Part shown: positions 51,715 to 61,898 of the stretch, piece after piece
How the letters are laid out: each line of letters starts with the position of its first letter
Position numbering within the stretch: the stretch's first letter is position 1
Assembly: GCF_011046245.1 (NCBI RefSeq)
Contig: NZ_CP049241.1
Coordinates: 2,868,001 to 2,932,000, forward strand
Length of the DNA stretch: 64,000 nucleotides
Reading direction: 5' to 3'
Origin: Allorhizobium pseudoryzae
GTDB lineage: Bacteria > Pseudomonadota > Alphaproteobacteria > Rhizobiales > Rhizobiaceae
Notes under the pieces: generated by a model
The model's input: only the letters and a program-made list of their open reading frames with translations
Told to the model about the DNA's origin: nothing
The model's database searches: none
Translations under genes and position numbers: made by a program

Positions 51715-52386
51715 TCAGTTGAGATTTGCTCGCGCTTCGGCCTTGGCCGCGGCGATCTGGCGGAAGGCATCGGCCAGCACGTCCGGTGTCTGCGCGCCGC
51801 TGACTGCATATTGCTGGTCGATGATAAAGAAGGGAACGCCGTTGACGCCCATCTTCTGGGCGGCGGCGATCTCGCCGATCACCAGGTCCTTGTCGGCGTC
51901 GGACGCCAGCAGCGCGGCGATGACCGAACGCTCCAGACCGGCCTCTTCCGCAATGTCGAGCAGAACGGCATGGTCACCGACATTGCGGCCCTCTTCGAAA
52001 TTTGCCTTGAAGAGCAGGGTCACGACCCGTTCCTGATGCTCGCGGCTTTCGGTCATGGCCCAGTGGATCAGACGGTGCGCATCGAGTGTGTTCGGGCCGA
52101 TTTTGATCGCCTCGAAATCAAAGGCGATGCCGACCTCCCGGCCGAGTTCCGACAGCATGGCATGGCCACGGGAGACGGCTTCGGCTCCGCCGAGCTTGGC
52201 TTCCAGGGCTGCCTTCTGGTCGACACCTTCCGGCGGATAATCCGGATTGAGCCGGTAGGGGCGCCAGTTGATGTCGATGCCGACCGTATCCTGCACCTCG
52301 GCAATCGCCAGTTCAAGGCGGGCCTTGCCGAGATAGCACCAGGGGCAGACCACGTCGGATACGAGGTCGATCGTCAGTCTTTCCAT
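51715..52386 (-). CDS. FrnE-like DsbA-family protein
   Basis: This 223-residue protein has a thioredoxin fold with a helical insert. The redox motif is CPWC in VSDVVCPWCYLGKARLE, and GVNGVPFFIIDQQYAVSGAQ is the cis-Pro loop region. No signal peptide is seen, so it is cytosolic, like FrnE and 2-hydroxychromene-2-carboxylate isomerase relatives. FrnE-type proteins act in disulfide exchange under oxidative stress. It starts 36 bases after the solute-binding protein stop and may share its transcript. Confidence 0.89.
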   Translation of the reverse strand: MERLTIDLVSDVVCPWCYLGKARLELAIAEVQDTVGIDINWRPYRLNPDYPPEGVDQKAALEAKLGGAEAVSRGHAMLSELGREVGIAFDFEAIKIGPNTLDAHRLIHWAMTESREHQERVVTLLFKANFEEGRNVGDHAVLLDIAEEAGLERSVIAALLASDADKDLVIGEIAAAQKMGVNGVPFFIIDQQYAVSGAQTPDVLADAFRQIAAAKAEARANLN

Positions 52387-52422
52387 GGTCTTTTCCTTTC
52401 AGGTTGCCTGGGCGAGACCGCG

Positions 52423-54234
52423 TCACTTCTGCGCGCGCGCATCCCACCAGGTCGGCAGTTGATAACCGTAAAGCGGCGTTGCGCTGGGATGCTCTATATG
52501 TTTCCAGCGCGCAACCCATTGTTCGCCGATATGGTAAAGTGGCACGAGATAGTGACCGGCCAGCAGCAAACGGTCATAGGCACGCACGGCCGCCGTGAAA
52601 TCGTCCATGGTCCTGGCATTCAGCATGGCCTCTATGGCGCGATCGACATCCGCATCACCCAAGCCGGCGAAGTTGAAGCTGCCGGGGCGATCCTTCGAAT
52701 CGGAGCCCCAGCGCCCAACCTGCTCAATGCCGGGCGAGAGCGACGACGGGTAGGACTTCATGATCACGTCGTAATCGAAGGAGCCGGAGCGGCTCTGGTA
52801 CTGCGCGTCGTCCACGGTGCGGATCGAGACATCGATCCCGATCATCTTCAGCGTGCGCTGATAGGCAACCGCCACCTTCTCCTGGTCCTGGTTCTGCGTC
52901 ATGATCTCGAAAGCGAGCGGCTTGCCCGAGGCATCCATCATCTTGCCGTTCTTGATCGCATAACCGGCCTTCTTGAAGGTCTCGACGACCTCGCGCAGGA
53001 TCTTGCGGTCTCCGCCAGAACCGTCAGACGTCATCAGGATCGACTTTCCGGCAAGGATCTCTGGTGCCACCCGGTCTTTGGCGGGCCCGAGGATGGCAAG
53101 TTCCTTCTCGTCCGCGGGGTGACCGACCGAGGAAAGCTTTGAGTTCTGCCAGAAGCTTTCGGTGCGTGTATAGGCGCCATCGAACAGGTTGCGGTTGGCC
53201 CACTCGAAATCGAAGGCCATCGACAATGCTTCACGAACGCCGTCATTCTGGAAGATCGGACGGCGCAGGTTGAAGACGAAGCCCAGCATGCCGGTCGGCA
53301 GTTCCGGCTTGAAGACGTCCTTCACCACATCGCCATTGCTGGCTGCCGGAAAATCATAGGCCCGCGACCAGTGCGTCGGATTTCCCTCGAGATAAACATC
53401 GATCGCGCCTTTCTTGAAAGCCTCGAACAGCGTGTTCTCCTGCAGGAAATATTCGACGGAGATCTCGTCGTAATTGTCGAAGCCGACCTTCGCCGGCACG
53501 TCCTTGCCCCAGTAGTTGGGGTCGCGCTCGTAGACGATCTTCTGCCCGGGCGTGAGGGACTTGACCGTGTAGGGGCCGGAACCGACCGGGACTTTCAGCG
53601 TCGATTGGTCGAAGGTGGCCGCGTCGATCGCATGTTTCGGCAGGATCGGGGTGGCAAAGGCCAGAATCAGCGGAAACTCGCGGTCCACCTTGTCGTTGAA
53701 GGTGAAGCGAACCCCGTGTTCGCCGATCTTTTCCATCTTCTCCACCGGCTTCAGGCGGTTGCTGAAGGGCGTGCGGCCCTTGTCGCGCAGGATTTCCAGC
53801 GAGAACATCACGTCTTCCGGTGTCACCGGCTGACCGTCGGACCATTTGGCCTTCGGGTTCAGGTTGAACTGGATGAAGGTGCGGTTCTCATCCCATTCAA
53901 CGCTTTCCGCCAGCAGGCCGTAGAGCGTGAAGGGTTCGTCCGACGAGCGCACCATCAGTGATTCGTAGACGAGGTTGCCGAAGATATTGTCCCACATGCC
54001 GCGGGCCGTGGTGCGGATGCTCTTCAGATTGAACGGGTTGAGGCTGTCATAGGTGCCGACGACGCCGTAGGCTATTCTGCCGCCCTTCTTCACGTCCGGA
54101 TCGACGTAAGGGAAATGCTTGTAATCGGCCGGCAGCGCCGGTGTGCCGTGCATGGCAACGCCGTGCAGGGGCTCGGCCAATGCCTGGCCGGCAAGAAGAG
54201 CAAGGGTCAAGGACAGCGATGTCAGGCGGCGCAT
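52423..54234 (-). CDS. YejA-like extracellular solute-binding protein (family 5)
   Basis: This 603-residue periplasmic protein has a signal peptide (MRRLTSLSLTLALLAGQALA) followed by a family 5 (SBP_bac_5) fold: the early GGRIAYGVVGTYDSLNPFNL, LNPKAKWSDGQPVTPEDVMF and RRPIFQNDGVREALSMAFDF. These features are typical of YejA-type proteins of microcin C and oligopeptide importers. The matching permeases and ATPase are not in the window, so it is an orphan binding protein here. The ATG at 54234 was chosen because GAGGT precedes it; a GTG six bases upstream is an alternative. Confidence 0.91.
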   Translation of the reverse strand: MRRLTSLSLTLALLAGQALAEPLHGVAMHGTPALPADYKHFPYVDPDVKKGGRIAYGVVGTYDSLNPFNLKSIRTTARGMWDNIFGNLVYESLMVRSSDEPFTLYGLLAESVEWDENRTFIQFNLNPKAKWSDGQPVTPEDVMFSLEILRDKGRTPFSNRLKPVEKMEKIGEHGVRFTFNDKVDREFPLILAFATPILPKHAIDAATFDQSTLKVPVGSGPYTVKSLTPGQKIVYERDPNYWGKDVPAKVGFDNYDEISVEYFLQENTLFEAFKKGAIDVYLEGNPTHWSRAYDFPAASNGDVVKDVFKPELPTGMLGFVFNLRRPIFQNDGVREALSMAFDFEWANRNLFDGAYTRTESFWQNSKLSSVGHPADEKELAILGPAKDRVAPEILAGKSILMTSDGSGGDRKILREVVETFKKAGYAIKNGKMMDASGKPLAFEIMTQNQDQEKVAVAYQRTLKMIGIDVSIRTVDDAQYQSRSGSFDYDVIMKSYPSSLSPGIEQVGRWGSDSKDRPGSFNFAGLGDADVDRAIEAMLNARTMDDFTAAVRAYDRLLLAGHYLVPLYHIGEQWVARWKHIEHPSATPLYGYQLPTWWDARAQK

Positions 54235-54504
54235 GGTCACCTCGTGGCAAACGGTGGAAGCGTGATTCGCGTAAAGCTAACGTATCGGCGAGGCAAAAAC
54301 CAATTCGTGGCCGCGAAACTTCAAGGCAAACGGCAAAACCGCAAAGTTAAGGCTGGATATCGAAACATCGCCGATGTAACAGGTGAGGCGAACGGGCGGG
54401 TCATTCAATTGCCTCATTTAAACGACAGGTGGTGGCGAAAGACCCCCGGCACGAAGCAGCCGTTGCAGGCTTCGGAAAACCGCTTTCAGGAGACGGATCT
54501 CGGT

Positions 54505-55140
54505 ATGACGATCAACGCACACAAAGTTATCAGGACGGCTGTGTCCGCCCTTGCCCTGTCCATCTGTGCTAGCCCCATGGCTGCGTTTGCGCAGGATGCT
54601 GCCGCACCGGCCGGTGCCCCGCCGCTCGGCTGGTTCAAGACCTGCGACAAGCAGGGCGATAGCGATGTCTGCGCCGTGCAGAACGTGCTTCTGTCGCAGA
54701 ACGGCCAGCTGATCACGGCTGTCGGCCTCATCACGGTCGAAGGCCAGGTGAACCGCAAGATCATGCAGGTGTCGGTTCCGTCCGCACGCCTGATCCAGCC
54801 GGGCATCACCATGCAGATCGACGGCGCCAAGCCGCAGAAGCTCGATTACGTTCTGTGCATTCCGGATCGCTGCACGGCTGAAATCCCGCTGACCGATCCG
54901 ATGATCGCCAGCCTCAAGAAGGGCACGGAAGTGGTCTTCACCTCGGTGAACTTCCGCCGCGCCGCCAACCCCATCAAGGTTTCGCTGAGCGGCTTCACCG
55001 GCGCCTTCGACGGCAAGCCGATTTCGCAGTCGCAGCTCGCCGAAAGCCAGCGCAGCCTGCAGGAAAGCATGCAGAAGAAGGCGGAAGAGGCTCGCAAGAA
55101 GCTGGAAGACGCCCAGAATGCTGCGAAGGCCGGCCAGTAA
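54505..55140 (+). CDS. Invasion-associated locus B (IalB) family protein
   Basis: This 211-residue periplasmic protein has a signal peptide (TAVSALALSICASPMAAFAQ) and the IalB fold, with cysteine pairs in WFKTCDKQ, DVCAVQN, and VLCIPDRCTAEIP. It ends in a charged helix (SLQESMQKKAEEARKKLEDA) that could form a coiled coil. IalB was named for Bartonella erythrocyte entry, but homologues are general in Rhizobiales, with no known pathogenesis role here. AGGAG stands 12 bases before the ATG, a long gap. A perfect 12-base terminator hairpin follows the stop. Confidence 0.9.
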   Translation: MTINAHKVIRTAVSALALSICASPMAAFAQDAAAPAGAPPLGWFKTCDKQGDSDVCAVQNVLLSQNGQLITAVGLITVEGQVNRKIMQVSVPSARLIQPGITMQIDGAKPQKLDYVLCIPDRCTAEIPLTDPMIASLKKGTEVVFTSVNFRRAANPIKVSLSGFTGAFDGKPISQSQLAESQRSLQESMQKKAEEARKKLEDAQNAAKAGQ

Positions 55141-55174
55141 TCTGGCTGCTCCTTCTGACATTGTCATGAAGTGC

Positions 55175-55202
55175 GAAGGACGCCCGGCGACGGGCGTCCT
55201 TC
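55175..55202. terminator. Terminator between ialB-like gene and hspQ
   Basis: GAAGGACGCCCG and CGGGCGTCCTTC form a perfect 12-base stem with a GCGA loop, 34 bases after the IalB-like stop and 43 bases from the convergent hspQ stop. A T-containing stretch follows. It probably serves both genes. Confidence 0.72.
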
Positions 55203-55245
55203 TGCGTTTCAGGTGCTTGGTTCGTGCTAACGAAGCCAGCTCCGA

Positions 55246-55575
55246 TCAGTGCGCAAGCATCGCCTTCGGCTTCAGCTGCCCGGTCGGGGCCTGTTCGAAG
55301 ACCTGGGCGATCTGCGGGTTCTTCAACGGAATGCCGCTGCCGTCATGCTCCAGGTTCTGTTCGGACACATAAGCGACATAGGCTGTCTCATCGTTTTCCG
55401 CGAGCAAGTGATAGAAGGGCTGGTCCTTGTTCGGCCGGATCTCCGCCGGAATGGCATTCCACCATTCCTCGGTGTTGGCAAATTCGGGATCCACATCGAA
55501 CACGACGCCGCGGAACGGAAAGACCTTGTGGCGAACAACTTCGCCGATCGTGAATTTTGCGATTCGTTGTTTCAT
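55246..55575 (-). CDS. hspQ: Heat shock protein HspQ
   Basis: This 109-residue protein has the HspQ/hemimethylated DNA-binding (YccV-like) fold: FTIGEVVRHKVFPFRGVVFD, DQPFYHLLAENDETAYVAYV and the end EQNLEHDGSGIPLKNPQI. In enterobacteria HspQ helps Lon or DnaA-linked processes and is heat-induced; the same role here is inferred. The start MKQRIAKF has GGAAG eight bases upstream; a longer frame adds seven residues. It faces ialB across a terminator hairpin. Confidence 0.92.
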   Translation of the reverse strand: MKQRIAKFTIGEVVRHKVFPFRGVVFDVDPEFANTEEWWNAIPAEIRPNKDQPFYHLLAENDETAYVAYVSEQNLEHDGSGIPLKNPQIAQVFEQAPTGQLKPKAMLAH

Positions 55576-55674
55576 GGCGCGAACTTCCTTTCGCATCCCA
55601 TGTGGGAATTCACAAAACTGACATCAAGGGCAGGCGGTTGCGAGGCTTGCGGAATCCTGAACTGCCGCATCACC

Positions 55675-56601
55675 TCATGCAACGGCCTGCAGCGCCCGTC
55701 GTTTCGGCGCAGTCGCGAGAACCACCCCTCCGGTCACCAGAACGATGCCGGCGGCGTGGTAGGCCTCAAAACGCTCGCCCAGGAAAAGAATGGCAAGCAG
55801 GATCGACACGGGCGGCATCAGGTAGAGCGTCATTCCCGCCTTTGCCGGGCCGAAGACGCGCACGGCATGCTGGAAACAATAGAATGCTGACAGAGAGGCA
55901 AACACAATGATGCCTGCCAGCTTCAGCCAATCGTCGGTGCTGTCGGGCAGAGGTGCCGAGGACAGGAGTTCGACGACGGCCAGCGGCAGAAGAACGAGGG
56001 CGCCGGAGGCCGCAAGCAGCCCGAACAGCGAAATCGGCTTCATCGCGGCGACGGCTGGTTTGCGCAGCAGCATGGAATAGACCGCAAAGGCCACGGCTGC
56101 GAGGAGGACGCCGAAATCGCCGACGTTGAAGCGGAAATGCTGCAGGGCGTCCGGATCGCCCTTCAGCACAATGACGGTGACGCCGGCAAATGCGATCACC
56201 ATGCCGACGATCTCTCGACCGATCAGCCGACGCCCCTGGAAGAGCCACTGGAACAGGATGATGAAGAGCGAGGATGTGGTGTAGATCAGGGTGGCGTTGG
56301 AGGCGGTCGTCAGCGTCAGCGCCCAATAGACGAAACCGCCGCAGATTCCCATGCCGAGGATGCCGAGCGTGAGCCACAGGCCGGCGTTGTGCCGCACGAA
56401 ACTCAGGCACGCGGTTCTGTCGCGATAGAGGAAGGGCAGCATGATCAGCGTCGCGCCAAACCAGCGCAGGAAGGCCGTGATGAACGGCCCGATATCGCCG
56501 GTGATGCCACGGCCGAAGATGATGTTGGACGAGAAGAAGACCGGGGCGAGCAGGAAAAGGACCCAGTCGATCGGACGGGGCTGGCTCGTGCTGGGCGGCA
56601 T
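55675..56601 (-). CDS. EamA/RhaT-family exporter, second copy
   Basis: This 308-residue membrane protein has ten helices in two EamA repeats. Typical stretches are FFSSNIIFGRGITGDIGPFI at the start, then GMGICGGFVYWALTLTTASN and GMTLYLMPPVSILLAILFLGERF in the second repeat. It differs from the EamA protein at 51 kb and is a separate paralogue. The ATG at 56601 was chosen because AGGAG lies seven bases upstream; the longer frame adds MREDQECV. The cargo is unknown. It lies between hspQ and the glnB-glnA unit with no sign of operon linkage. Confidence 0.89.
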   Translation of the reverse strand: MPPSTSQPRPIDWVLFLLAPVFFSSNIIFGRGITGDIGPFITAFLRWFGATLIMLPFLYRDRTACLSFVRHNAGLWLTLGILGMGICGGFVYWALTLTTASNATLIYTTSSLFIILFQWLFQGRRLIGREIVGMVIAFAGVTVIVLKGDPDALQHFRFNVGDFGVLLAAVAFAVYSMLLRKPAVAAMKPISLFGLLAASGALVLLPLAVVELLSSAPLPDSTDDWLKLAGIIVFASLSAFYCFQHAVRVFGPAKAGMTLYLMPPVSILLAILFLGERFEAYHAAGIVLVTGGVVLATAPKRRALQAVA

Positions 56602-56665
56602 CACACACTCCTGATCCTCCCGCACACAGGCTGTGCCCGTGGGGCGGCATAGGCTTCAACGCAAA

Positions 56666-56691
56666 ACACCGGCAGCACGGGCTGCCGGTGT
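56666..56691 (-). terminator. glnA terminator
   Basis: On the minus strand, ACACCGGCAGC and GCTGCCGGTGT form a perfect 11-base stem with a short loop, followed by TTT. It lies 27 bases after the glnA stop. It also shields the upstream end of the EamA gene. Confidence 0.76.
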
Positions 56692-56717
56692 GGATGGTTC
56701 AGGACCTGAAACTTCGA

Positions 56718-58127
56718 TCAGGCGGAATAATACATGTCGAACTCGACCGGATGCGGGGTCATTTCGAAGCGCATGACTTCCTGCATCTTCAGATCGATAT
56801 AGGCATCAATCTGGTCGTCATCGAAGACGCCGCCGGCGGTCAGGAACTTGCGGTCCTTGTCCAGGCTGTCCAGCGCTTCGCGCAACGAACTGCAGACCGT
56901 CGGGATCTTCTTCAACTCCTTCGGCGGCAGGTCGTAGAGATCCTTGTCCATGGCCTTGCCGGGATGGATCTTGTTCTTGATGCCGTCGAGGCCGGCCATC
57001 AGCATGGCGGCGAAACCGAGATAGGGGTTCTGGGCCGGGTCGGGGAAGCGCACTTCAACGCGCTTGGCCTTGGGGCCGGAGCCGAACGGAATGCGGCAGG
57101 AGGCCGACCGGTTGCGTGCCGAATAGGCGAGCAGCACCGGCGCTTCGTAACCCGGAACGAGACGCTTGTAGGAGTTGGTCGTCGGGTTGGTGAAGGCGTT
57201 GATGGCCTTGGCATGCTTGATGATGCCGCCGATGTAATAGAGGCAGCTTTCCGACAGGCCGGCATATTCGTCGCCTGCAAAGGTCGGCTTGCCGTCCTTC
57301 CAGATCGACTGGTGCACGTGCATGCCCGAGCCGTTGTCGCCGAAGACCGGCTTCGGCATGAAGGTTGCCGTCTTGCCATAGGCATTGGCGACTTGGTGCA
57401 CGACATACTTGTAGATCTGCATCTTGTCGGCATTGCGCACCAGCGTGTCGAACTTCACGCCGAGTTCGTGCTGGGCAGAGGCCACTTCGTGGTGGTGCTT
57501 TTCGACGACGACGCCCATTTCGGCGAGCACCGTCAGCATTTCCGAGCGCATGTCCTGCAGGCTATCGACCGGGGGAACCGGGAAGTAGCCGCCCTTGACG
57601 CGCGGACGGTGGCCGAGGTTGCCGGTCTCGTAATCCGTGTCGTCGTTCGACGGCAGTTCGGACGAATCGAGCTTGAAACCGGTGTTGTAGGGATCGGCCT
57701 TGTACTTCACGTCGTCAAACACGAAGAATTCCGGCTCCGGACCGACGAAGACGGTATCACCGATACCCGACGCCTTCAGATAGGCTTCCGCCTTCTTGGC
57801 GGTGCCGCGCGGATCGCGGTTGTAGGCTTCGCCCGAGATCGGGTCGAGGATGTCGCAGATGACGACCATGGTCGACTGGGCGAAGAAGGGGTCCATGTGG
57901 ACCGTCGCCGTGTCGGGCATGAGGACCATGTCGGACTCGTTGATCGCCTTCCAGCCGGCAATCGACGAGCCATCGAACATGACGCCATCGGCGAACATGT
58001 CTTCATCCACGGCCGAAACGTCCATCGTCACGTGCTGCAGCTTGCCCTTGGGATCGGTGAAGCGCAGATCGACGAACTTGACGTCGTTCTCCTTGATTTG
58101 TTTCATGATGTCGCTTGCGGTCGTCAT
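56718..58127 (-). CDS. glnA: Glutamine synthetase type I
   Basis: This 469-residue class I glutamine synthetase adds ammonia to glutamate with ATP. The catalytic core has [45 protein letters not shown] (glutamate and metal ligands), [17 protein letters not shown] and [17 protein letters not shown]. The adenylylation tyrosine sits in [15 protein letters not shown], so the enzyme is controlled by GlnE. It lies 61 bases after glnB and is co-transcribed with it; a hairpin at about 58164-58183 lies in the gap. The chosen ATG matches GlnA N-termini ([13 protein letters not shown]). Confidence 0.97.
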   Translation of the reverse strand: MTTASDIMKQIKENDVKFVDLRFTDPKGKLQHVTMDVSAVDEDMFADGVMFDGSSIAGWKAINESDMVLMPDTATVHMDPFFAQSTMVVICDILDPISGEAYNRDPRGTAKKAEAYLKASGIGDTVFVGPEPEFFVFDDVKYKADPYNTGFKLDSSELPSNDDTDYETGNLGHRPRVKGGYFPVPPVDSLQDMRSEMLTVLAEMGVVVEKHHHEVASAQHELGVKFDTLVRNADKMQIYKYVVHQVANAYGKTATFMPKPVFGDNGSGMHVHQSIWKDGKPTFAGDEYAGLSESCLYYIGGIIKHAKAINAFTNPTTNSYKRLVPGYEAPVLLAYSARNRSASCRIPFGSGPKAKRVEVRFPDPAQNPYLGFAAMLMAGLDGIKNKIHPGKAMDKDLYDLPPKELKKIPTVCSSLREALDSLDKDRKFLTAGGVFDDDQIDAYIDLKMQEVMRFEMTPHPVEFDMYYSA

Positions 58128-58188
58128 GGAAGCTCCCTTGAACTTTTCAGATTGGTTTGATTGCCCGGTGTTGATCACCCGGGTTCTT

Positions 58189-58830
<642 letters not shown>

Positions 58831-58857
58831 TTATCTCGTGACCGCTTCAATGACGGC

Positions 58858-60342
58858 ATGTCGGCATTTGCAAAAATTCTGCTCACTCCGGACGAAATGG
58901 CAAAGGCGGATGCAGCAGCGGCCGCATCCGGTCTCGACTCGTTTGGCCTGATGGAAAGGGCAGGCCGGGCGGTGGCAGCCTGTGCGCTTCGCCACTTTCC
59001 GGAGGCTCTGCGTTTCGTGCTTCTCTGCGGGCCGGGCAATAATGGTGGCGATGCTTATGTGGCAGCCCGTGCGCTGGTGGAAGCGGGCGCCCGCGTTACG
59101 ATGCATGCCTATGGCGAGCCGGATCGATTGGGCGGCGATGCGCTTACTGCCTTCCGCCGCTGCGGCCTGCCGGTTCGACCGCTTGCCGAGTATGCGCCGT
59201 CAGCGGGCGATGTGGTGATCGACGGCATCTTCGGCGCCGGTCTGTCACGGGATGTGCCGATCGAGGTCGCGCGCCTGATCGACCGGGTTGGTGCGGCTAA
59301 GGTGCCGGTGATTGCGATCGACCTGCCGTCCGGCCTCTGCGGTCTGCGCGGCCAGGCGCTTGGCGCCGCCTTTCGGGCCGAGCGCACGGTGACGTTCATG
59401 ACGCGCAAACCGGGGCATCTGCTGATGCCGGGCAGGGAGCTGTGCGGCGAGATCGAGGTCTTCGATATCGGCATCCCGCAGCGGATCATCCGGGCTTCGG
59501 CCGGCAGAATTGCCGTCAACGGTCCCGACATCTGGGCGGCGTCTTTTCCCAGAATGGATGGCACCGCACATAAATATAGCCGCGGCCATCTCGGTGTGTT
59601 CAGCGGCGGTGCGGCAAAGACCGGCGCGGCGCGGCTGTCTGCGGCGGCGGGACTTGTCGCCGGTGCGGGGTTGGTCACCGTGGCTTCCCCCGCCGATGCC
59701 ATGGCCGTGCAGGCGATGGCACTGACCGCCGTCATGCTGCGCCAGACGGAAACAGAGGCCCAGCTTTCCGACTGGCTATCGACGGCCAAGCTGCACGCCT
59801 TCGTGATCGGGCCGGGCTTCGGCATTGGCGAGAAAGCGCAGCGGTTCGTGCAGCGCGTCAGCCACCTTCCAACCGTCGTGGATGCCGACGCCATTACGTC
59901 CTTCTCGGACAATCCGGAGCGTCTGTTCAGTGGGTTTTCCGAGGGCCAACCGCACCTTGTGCTGACGCCGCATGAGGGCGAGTTTTCACGCCTGTTTCCA
60001 GACATCGCCGCTGACGCAAGCCTTGGCAAGGTGGAGCGCGCGCAGGCCGCCGCAGGCCGTTCCCATGCGGCGGTTGTCTACAAGGGCGCCGACACGGTGA
60101 TCGCGGCGCCGGATGGGCGCGTCCTGATCAACGAGAACGCCCCGCCCTGGCTTGCCACCGCGGGCTCGGGCGACGTGCTGGCCGGCATTATCGGCGCACT
60201 TCTGGCGCAGGGCATGCCGGCCTTCGAGGCGGCTGCGGCCGGCGTGTGGCTGCATGGCGAGGCGGCCCAGGTTGCCGGACGCGGCCTGACGGCGGAAACG
60301 CTCATCCACCATATTGCAGATGCCCTGCAGCGCCTCGACTGA
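58858..60342 (+). CDS. nnrD: Bifunctional NAD(P)HX epimerase/dehydratase
   Basis: This 494-residue protein repairs damaged NAD(P)H hydrates. The N-terminal YjeF_N epimerase has VLLCGPGNNGGDAYVAAR and VIDGIFGAGLSRDVP; the C-terminal ADP-dependent dehydratase has YSRGHLGVFSGGAAKTGAARL, VIGPGFGIGE, LTPHEGEFSRLFP and the catalytic LATAGSGDVLAGIIGALLAQG. Both halves look complete. Start is uncertain: MSAFAKILLTPDEM fits family N-termini, but a GTG/ATG at 58765/58768 would add about 30 unconserved residues. It is divergent from glnB and convergent with the DUF72 gene; the stops lie inside a small hairpin at 60340-60360. Confidence 0.93.
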   Translation: MSAFAKILLTPDEMAKADAAAAASGLDSFGLMERAGRAVAACALRHFPEALRFVLLCGPGNNGGDAYVAARALVEAGARVTMHAYGEPDRLGGDALTAFRRCGLPVRPLAEYAPSAGDVVIDGIFGAGLSRDVPIEVARLIDRVGAAKVPVIAIDLPSGLCGLRGQALGAAFRAERTVTFMTRKPGHLLMPGRELCGEIEVFDIGIPQRIIRASAGRIAVNGPDIWAASFPRMDGTAHKYSRGHLGVFSGGAAKTGAARLSAAAGLVAGAGLVTVASPADAMAVQAMALTAVMLRQTETEAQLSDWLSTAKLHAFVIGPGFGIGEKAQRFVQRVSHLPTVVDADAITSFSDNPERLFSGFSEGQPHLVLTPHEGEFSRLFPDIAADASLGKVERAQAAAGRSHAAVVYKGADTVIAAPDGRVLINENAPPWLATAGSGDVLAGIIGALLAQGMPAFEAAAAGVWLHGEAAQVAGRGLTAETLIHHIADALQRLD

Positions 60343-60357
60343 GGCGCCAGAGGGCGC

Positions 60358-61164
60358 TCAGCCCGCCACCTTTTTCTGCAGCAGCCGTGCGCCATTCGGC
60401 GCATTGACCTTGCCGCCGGAGATGAAGAAGGCAAACACGTCGCGCGGTGTCTGTGCGGGTTTGTGGTCCGGCGCGTTCAGCGGCAGATCGGCCGGTACGT
60501 CACCCTTAGCATAAGTCTCCAGCCGCTTCGCCCACTCATCGATCTGCGCGACCGGATAACAGGTTGGGGTGTCATCGGTGCCCCGTTGCAGCCGCGCATA
60601 GACAAAATCGGCGGTGACATCCGCAAACATCGGATAATCCGCATGGTCGGCGCAGACGGCTGCGACATTGTATTTTGCGAGAAGTGAGACGAATTCCGGC
60701 GTGCAGAAGCTGTCGTGACGCGGCTCCACCACATGGCGCAGGGGCAGTCCATCGAGATCCTTCGGCAGCAGGGCCAGAAAGGCCTCGAAATCGTCCGGTT
60801 CGAATTTCTTGGTGCCCATGAACTGCCAGAGAATGGGACCGAGATGGGATCCCAGTTCGGTAATGCCCTGGCCCAGGAACTTGTCGATCGAAGGGCCGGC
60901 TTCGGCAAGAATTTTACGATTGGTGCAATACCGGCTCGCCTTCAGCGAAAAGACGAAGTTCTCGGGCACCTCGGCGGCCCACTTTGCGAATGTCGCGGGT
61001 TTCTGGCTGGAATAATAGGTGCCGTTCACCTCGATCGCCGTCAGTTCACGGCTGGCAAATTCCAACTGCCGCTTCTTCGGCAGCTTTTCCGGGTAGAAGG
61101 TTCCTTCCCAGGGATCGAAGGTCCAGCCACCGATGCCGGTGCGGATGATGCCGTTTGCTGTCAT
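60358..61164 (-). CDS. DUF72 domain protein
   Basis: This 268-residue protein has the DUF72 TIM-barrel-like fold: GIGGWTFDPWEGTFYPE at the start, LTAIEVNGTYYSSQKPATFA, VFSLKASRYCTNRK, LGPILWQFMGTKKFEP, VVEPRHDSF and DFVYARLQRG. These motifs line a pocket that suggests a phosphate or sugar ligand, but no activity is known. The family is widespread in bacteria. It is divergent from the Phd/PIN pair, and its stop nearly meets the NnrD stop. Confidence 0.89.
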   Translation of the reverse strand: MTANGIIRTGIGGWTFDPWEGTFYPEKLPKKRQLEFASRELTAIEVNGTYYSSQKPATFAKWAAEVPENFVFSLKASRYCTNRKILAEAGPSIDKFLGQGITELGSHLGPILWQFMGTKKFEPDDFEAFLALLPKDLDGLPLRHVVEPRHDSFCTPEFVSLLAKYNVAAVCADHADYPMFADVTADFVYARLQRGTDDTPTCYPVAQIDEWAKRLETYAKGDVPADLPLNAPDHKPAQTPRDVFAFFISGGKVNAPNGARLLQKKVAG

Positions 61165-61233
61165 GCGAAGCTCCCATTGAGACGCGCGGGTGAAAGGATT
61201 AGATTAAGGGGCAGATGAGCGCGAGGTTTCCCC

Positions 61234-61509
61234 ATGACCGTGATCCGCATATCCAGGGCCGATAGCGAATTGTCGAAGCTGATCGACCGTGTCGAAGCCG
61301 GCGAAGAGATCGTGCTGGCCCGCGATGACGCGCCGGTGGCAAAGCTGGTGGCCGTTGAAGACCAGCAGCCACAACCTGTCCGCGGATATGGACGACTGGC
61401 CCACCTGCGCGACAAGATACCGGCCGATCTCTTCCTAGAGCCCATGTCGCAGGACGAGTTGGATGCATGGGAGGGCAAGTATTCCCATCCCGCAGACAAT
61501 GGACAATGA
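61234..61509 (+). CDS. Phd/YefM-family antitoxin
   Basis: This 91-residue antitoxin has a short strand (VIRISRADSELSKLIDRVEA) and then GEEIVLARDDAPVAKLVAVE, the Phd/YefM signature, with an acidic, flexible C-terminus that should bind the toxin. It overlaps the PIN gene by ATGA (61506-61509), antitoxin first. It probably represses its own promoter through the N-terminal domain. The 69-base region before it is shared with the divergent DUF72 gene. Confidence 0.9.
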   Translation: MTVIRISRADSELSKLIDRVEAGEEIVLARDDAPVAKLVAVEDQQPQPVRGYGRLAHLRDKIPADLFLEPMSQDELDAWEGKYSHPADNGQ

Positions 61510-61892
61510 ACTACCTGCTCGACACGCACGCTCTTCTCTGGTGGCTGATGGCTGATCCGCGCCTCAGCCGGACGGCCAAGGATGTCATCGACAACGCCGC
61601 ATTCTCCCGTCACGTCAGCGCCGTGAGCGGCTTCGAGATTGCAAACAAGGTGCATATCGGCAAGCTTGAACAGGCGCGCCCCGCGGTCGAAACATTCGAC
61701 GTGATCCTGGTCGATGCGCAACTGACCAAGCTGAACGTCACCCATGCGCATGCCCTCCTTGCCGGTACCCTGGAAAGCCCTCATCGTGACCCCTTCGATC
61801 GCCTTCTGGCGGCGCAGGCGATGCTCGAAGGACTGACCCTCGTCACAGCCGACAGGGCATTTACAAGCTTCGACGTTCCAACCCTCTGGTAG
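61506..61892 (+). CDS. vapC: PIN-domain toxin (VapC-like)
   Basis: This 128-residue PIN-domain RNase has the four acidic residues of the active site: LLDTHALLWWL, VSGFEIANK, RDPFDRLLAAQA and LVTADRAF. The first is Asp6 from the chosen start. Such toxins cut tRNA or rRNA when the Phd-type partner is degraded. The longer frame starting at 61467 lies inside the antitoxin and has no support. Its stop is 6 bases from the uvrA stop on the opposite strand, so the TA pair is packed tightly against a repair gene. Confidence 0.92.
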   Translation: MNYLLDTHALLWWLMADPRLSRTAKDVIDNAAFSRHVSAVSGFEIANKVHIGKLEQARPAVETFDVILVDAQLTKLNVTHAHALLAGTLESPHRDPFDRLLAAQAMLEGLTLVTADRAFTSFDVPTLW

Positions 61893-61898
61893 ACCGCA

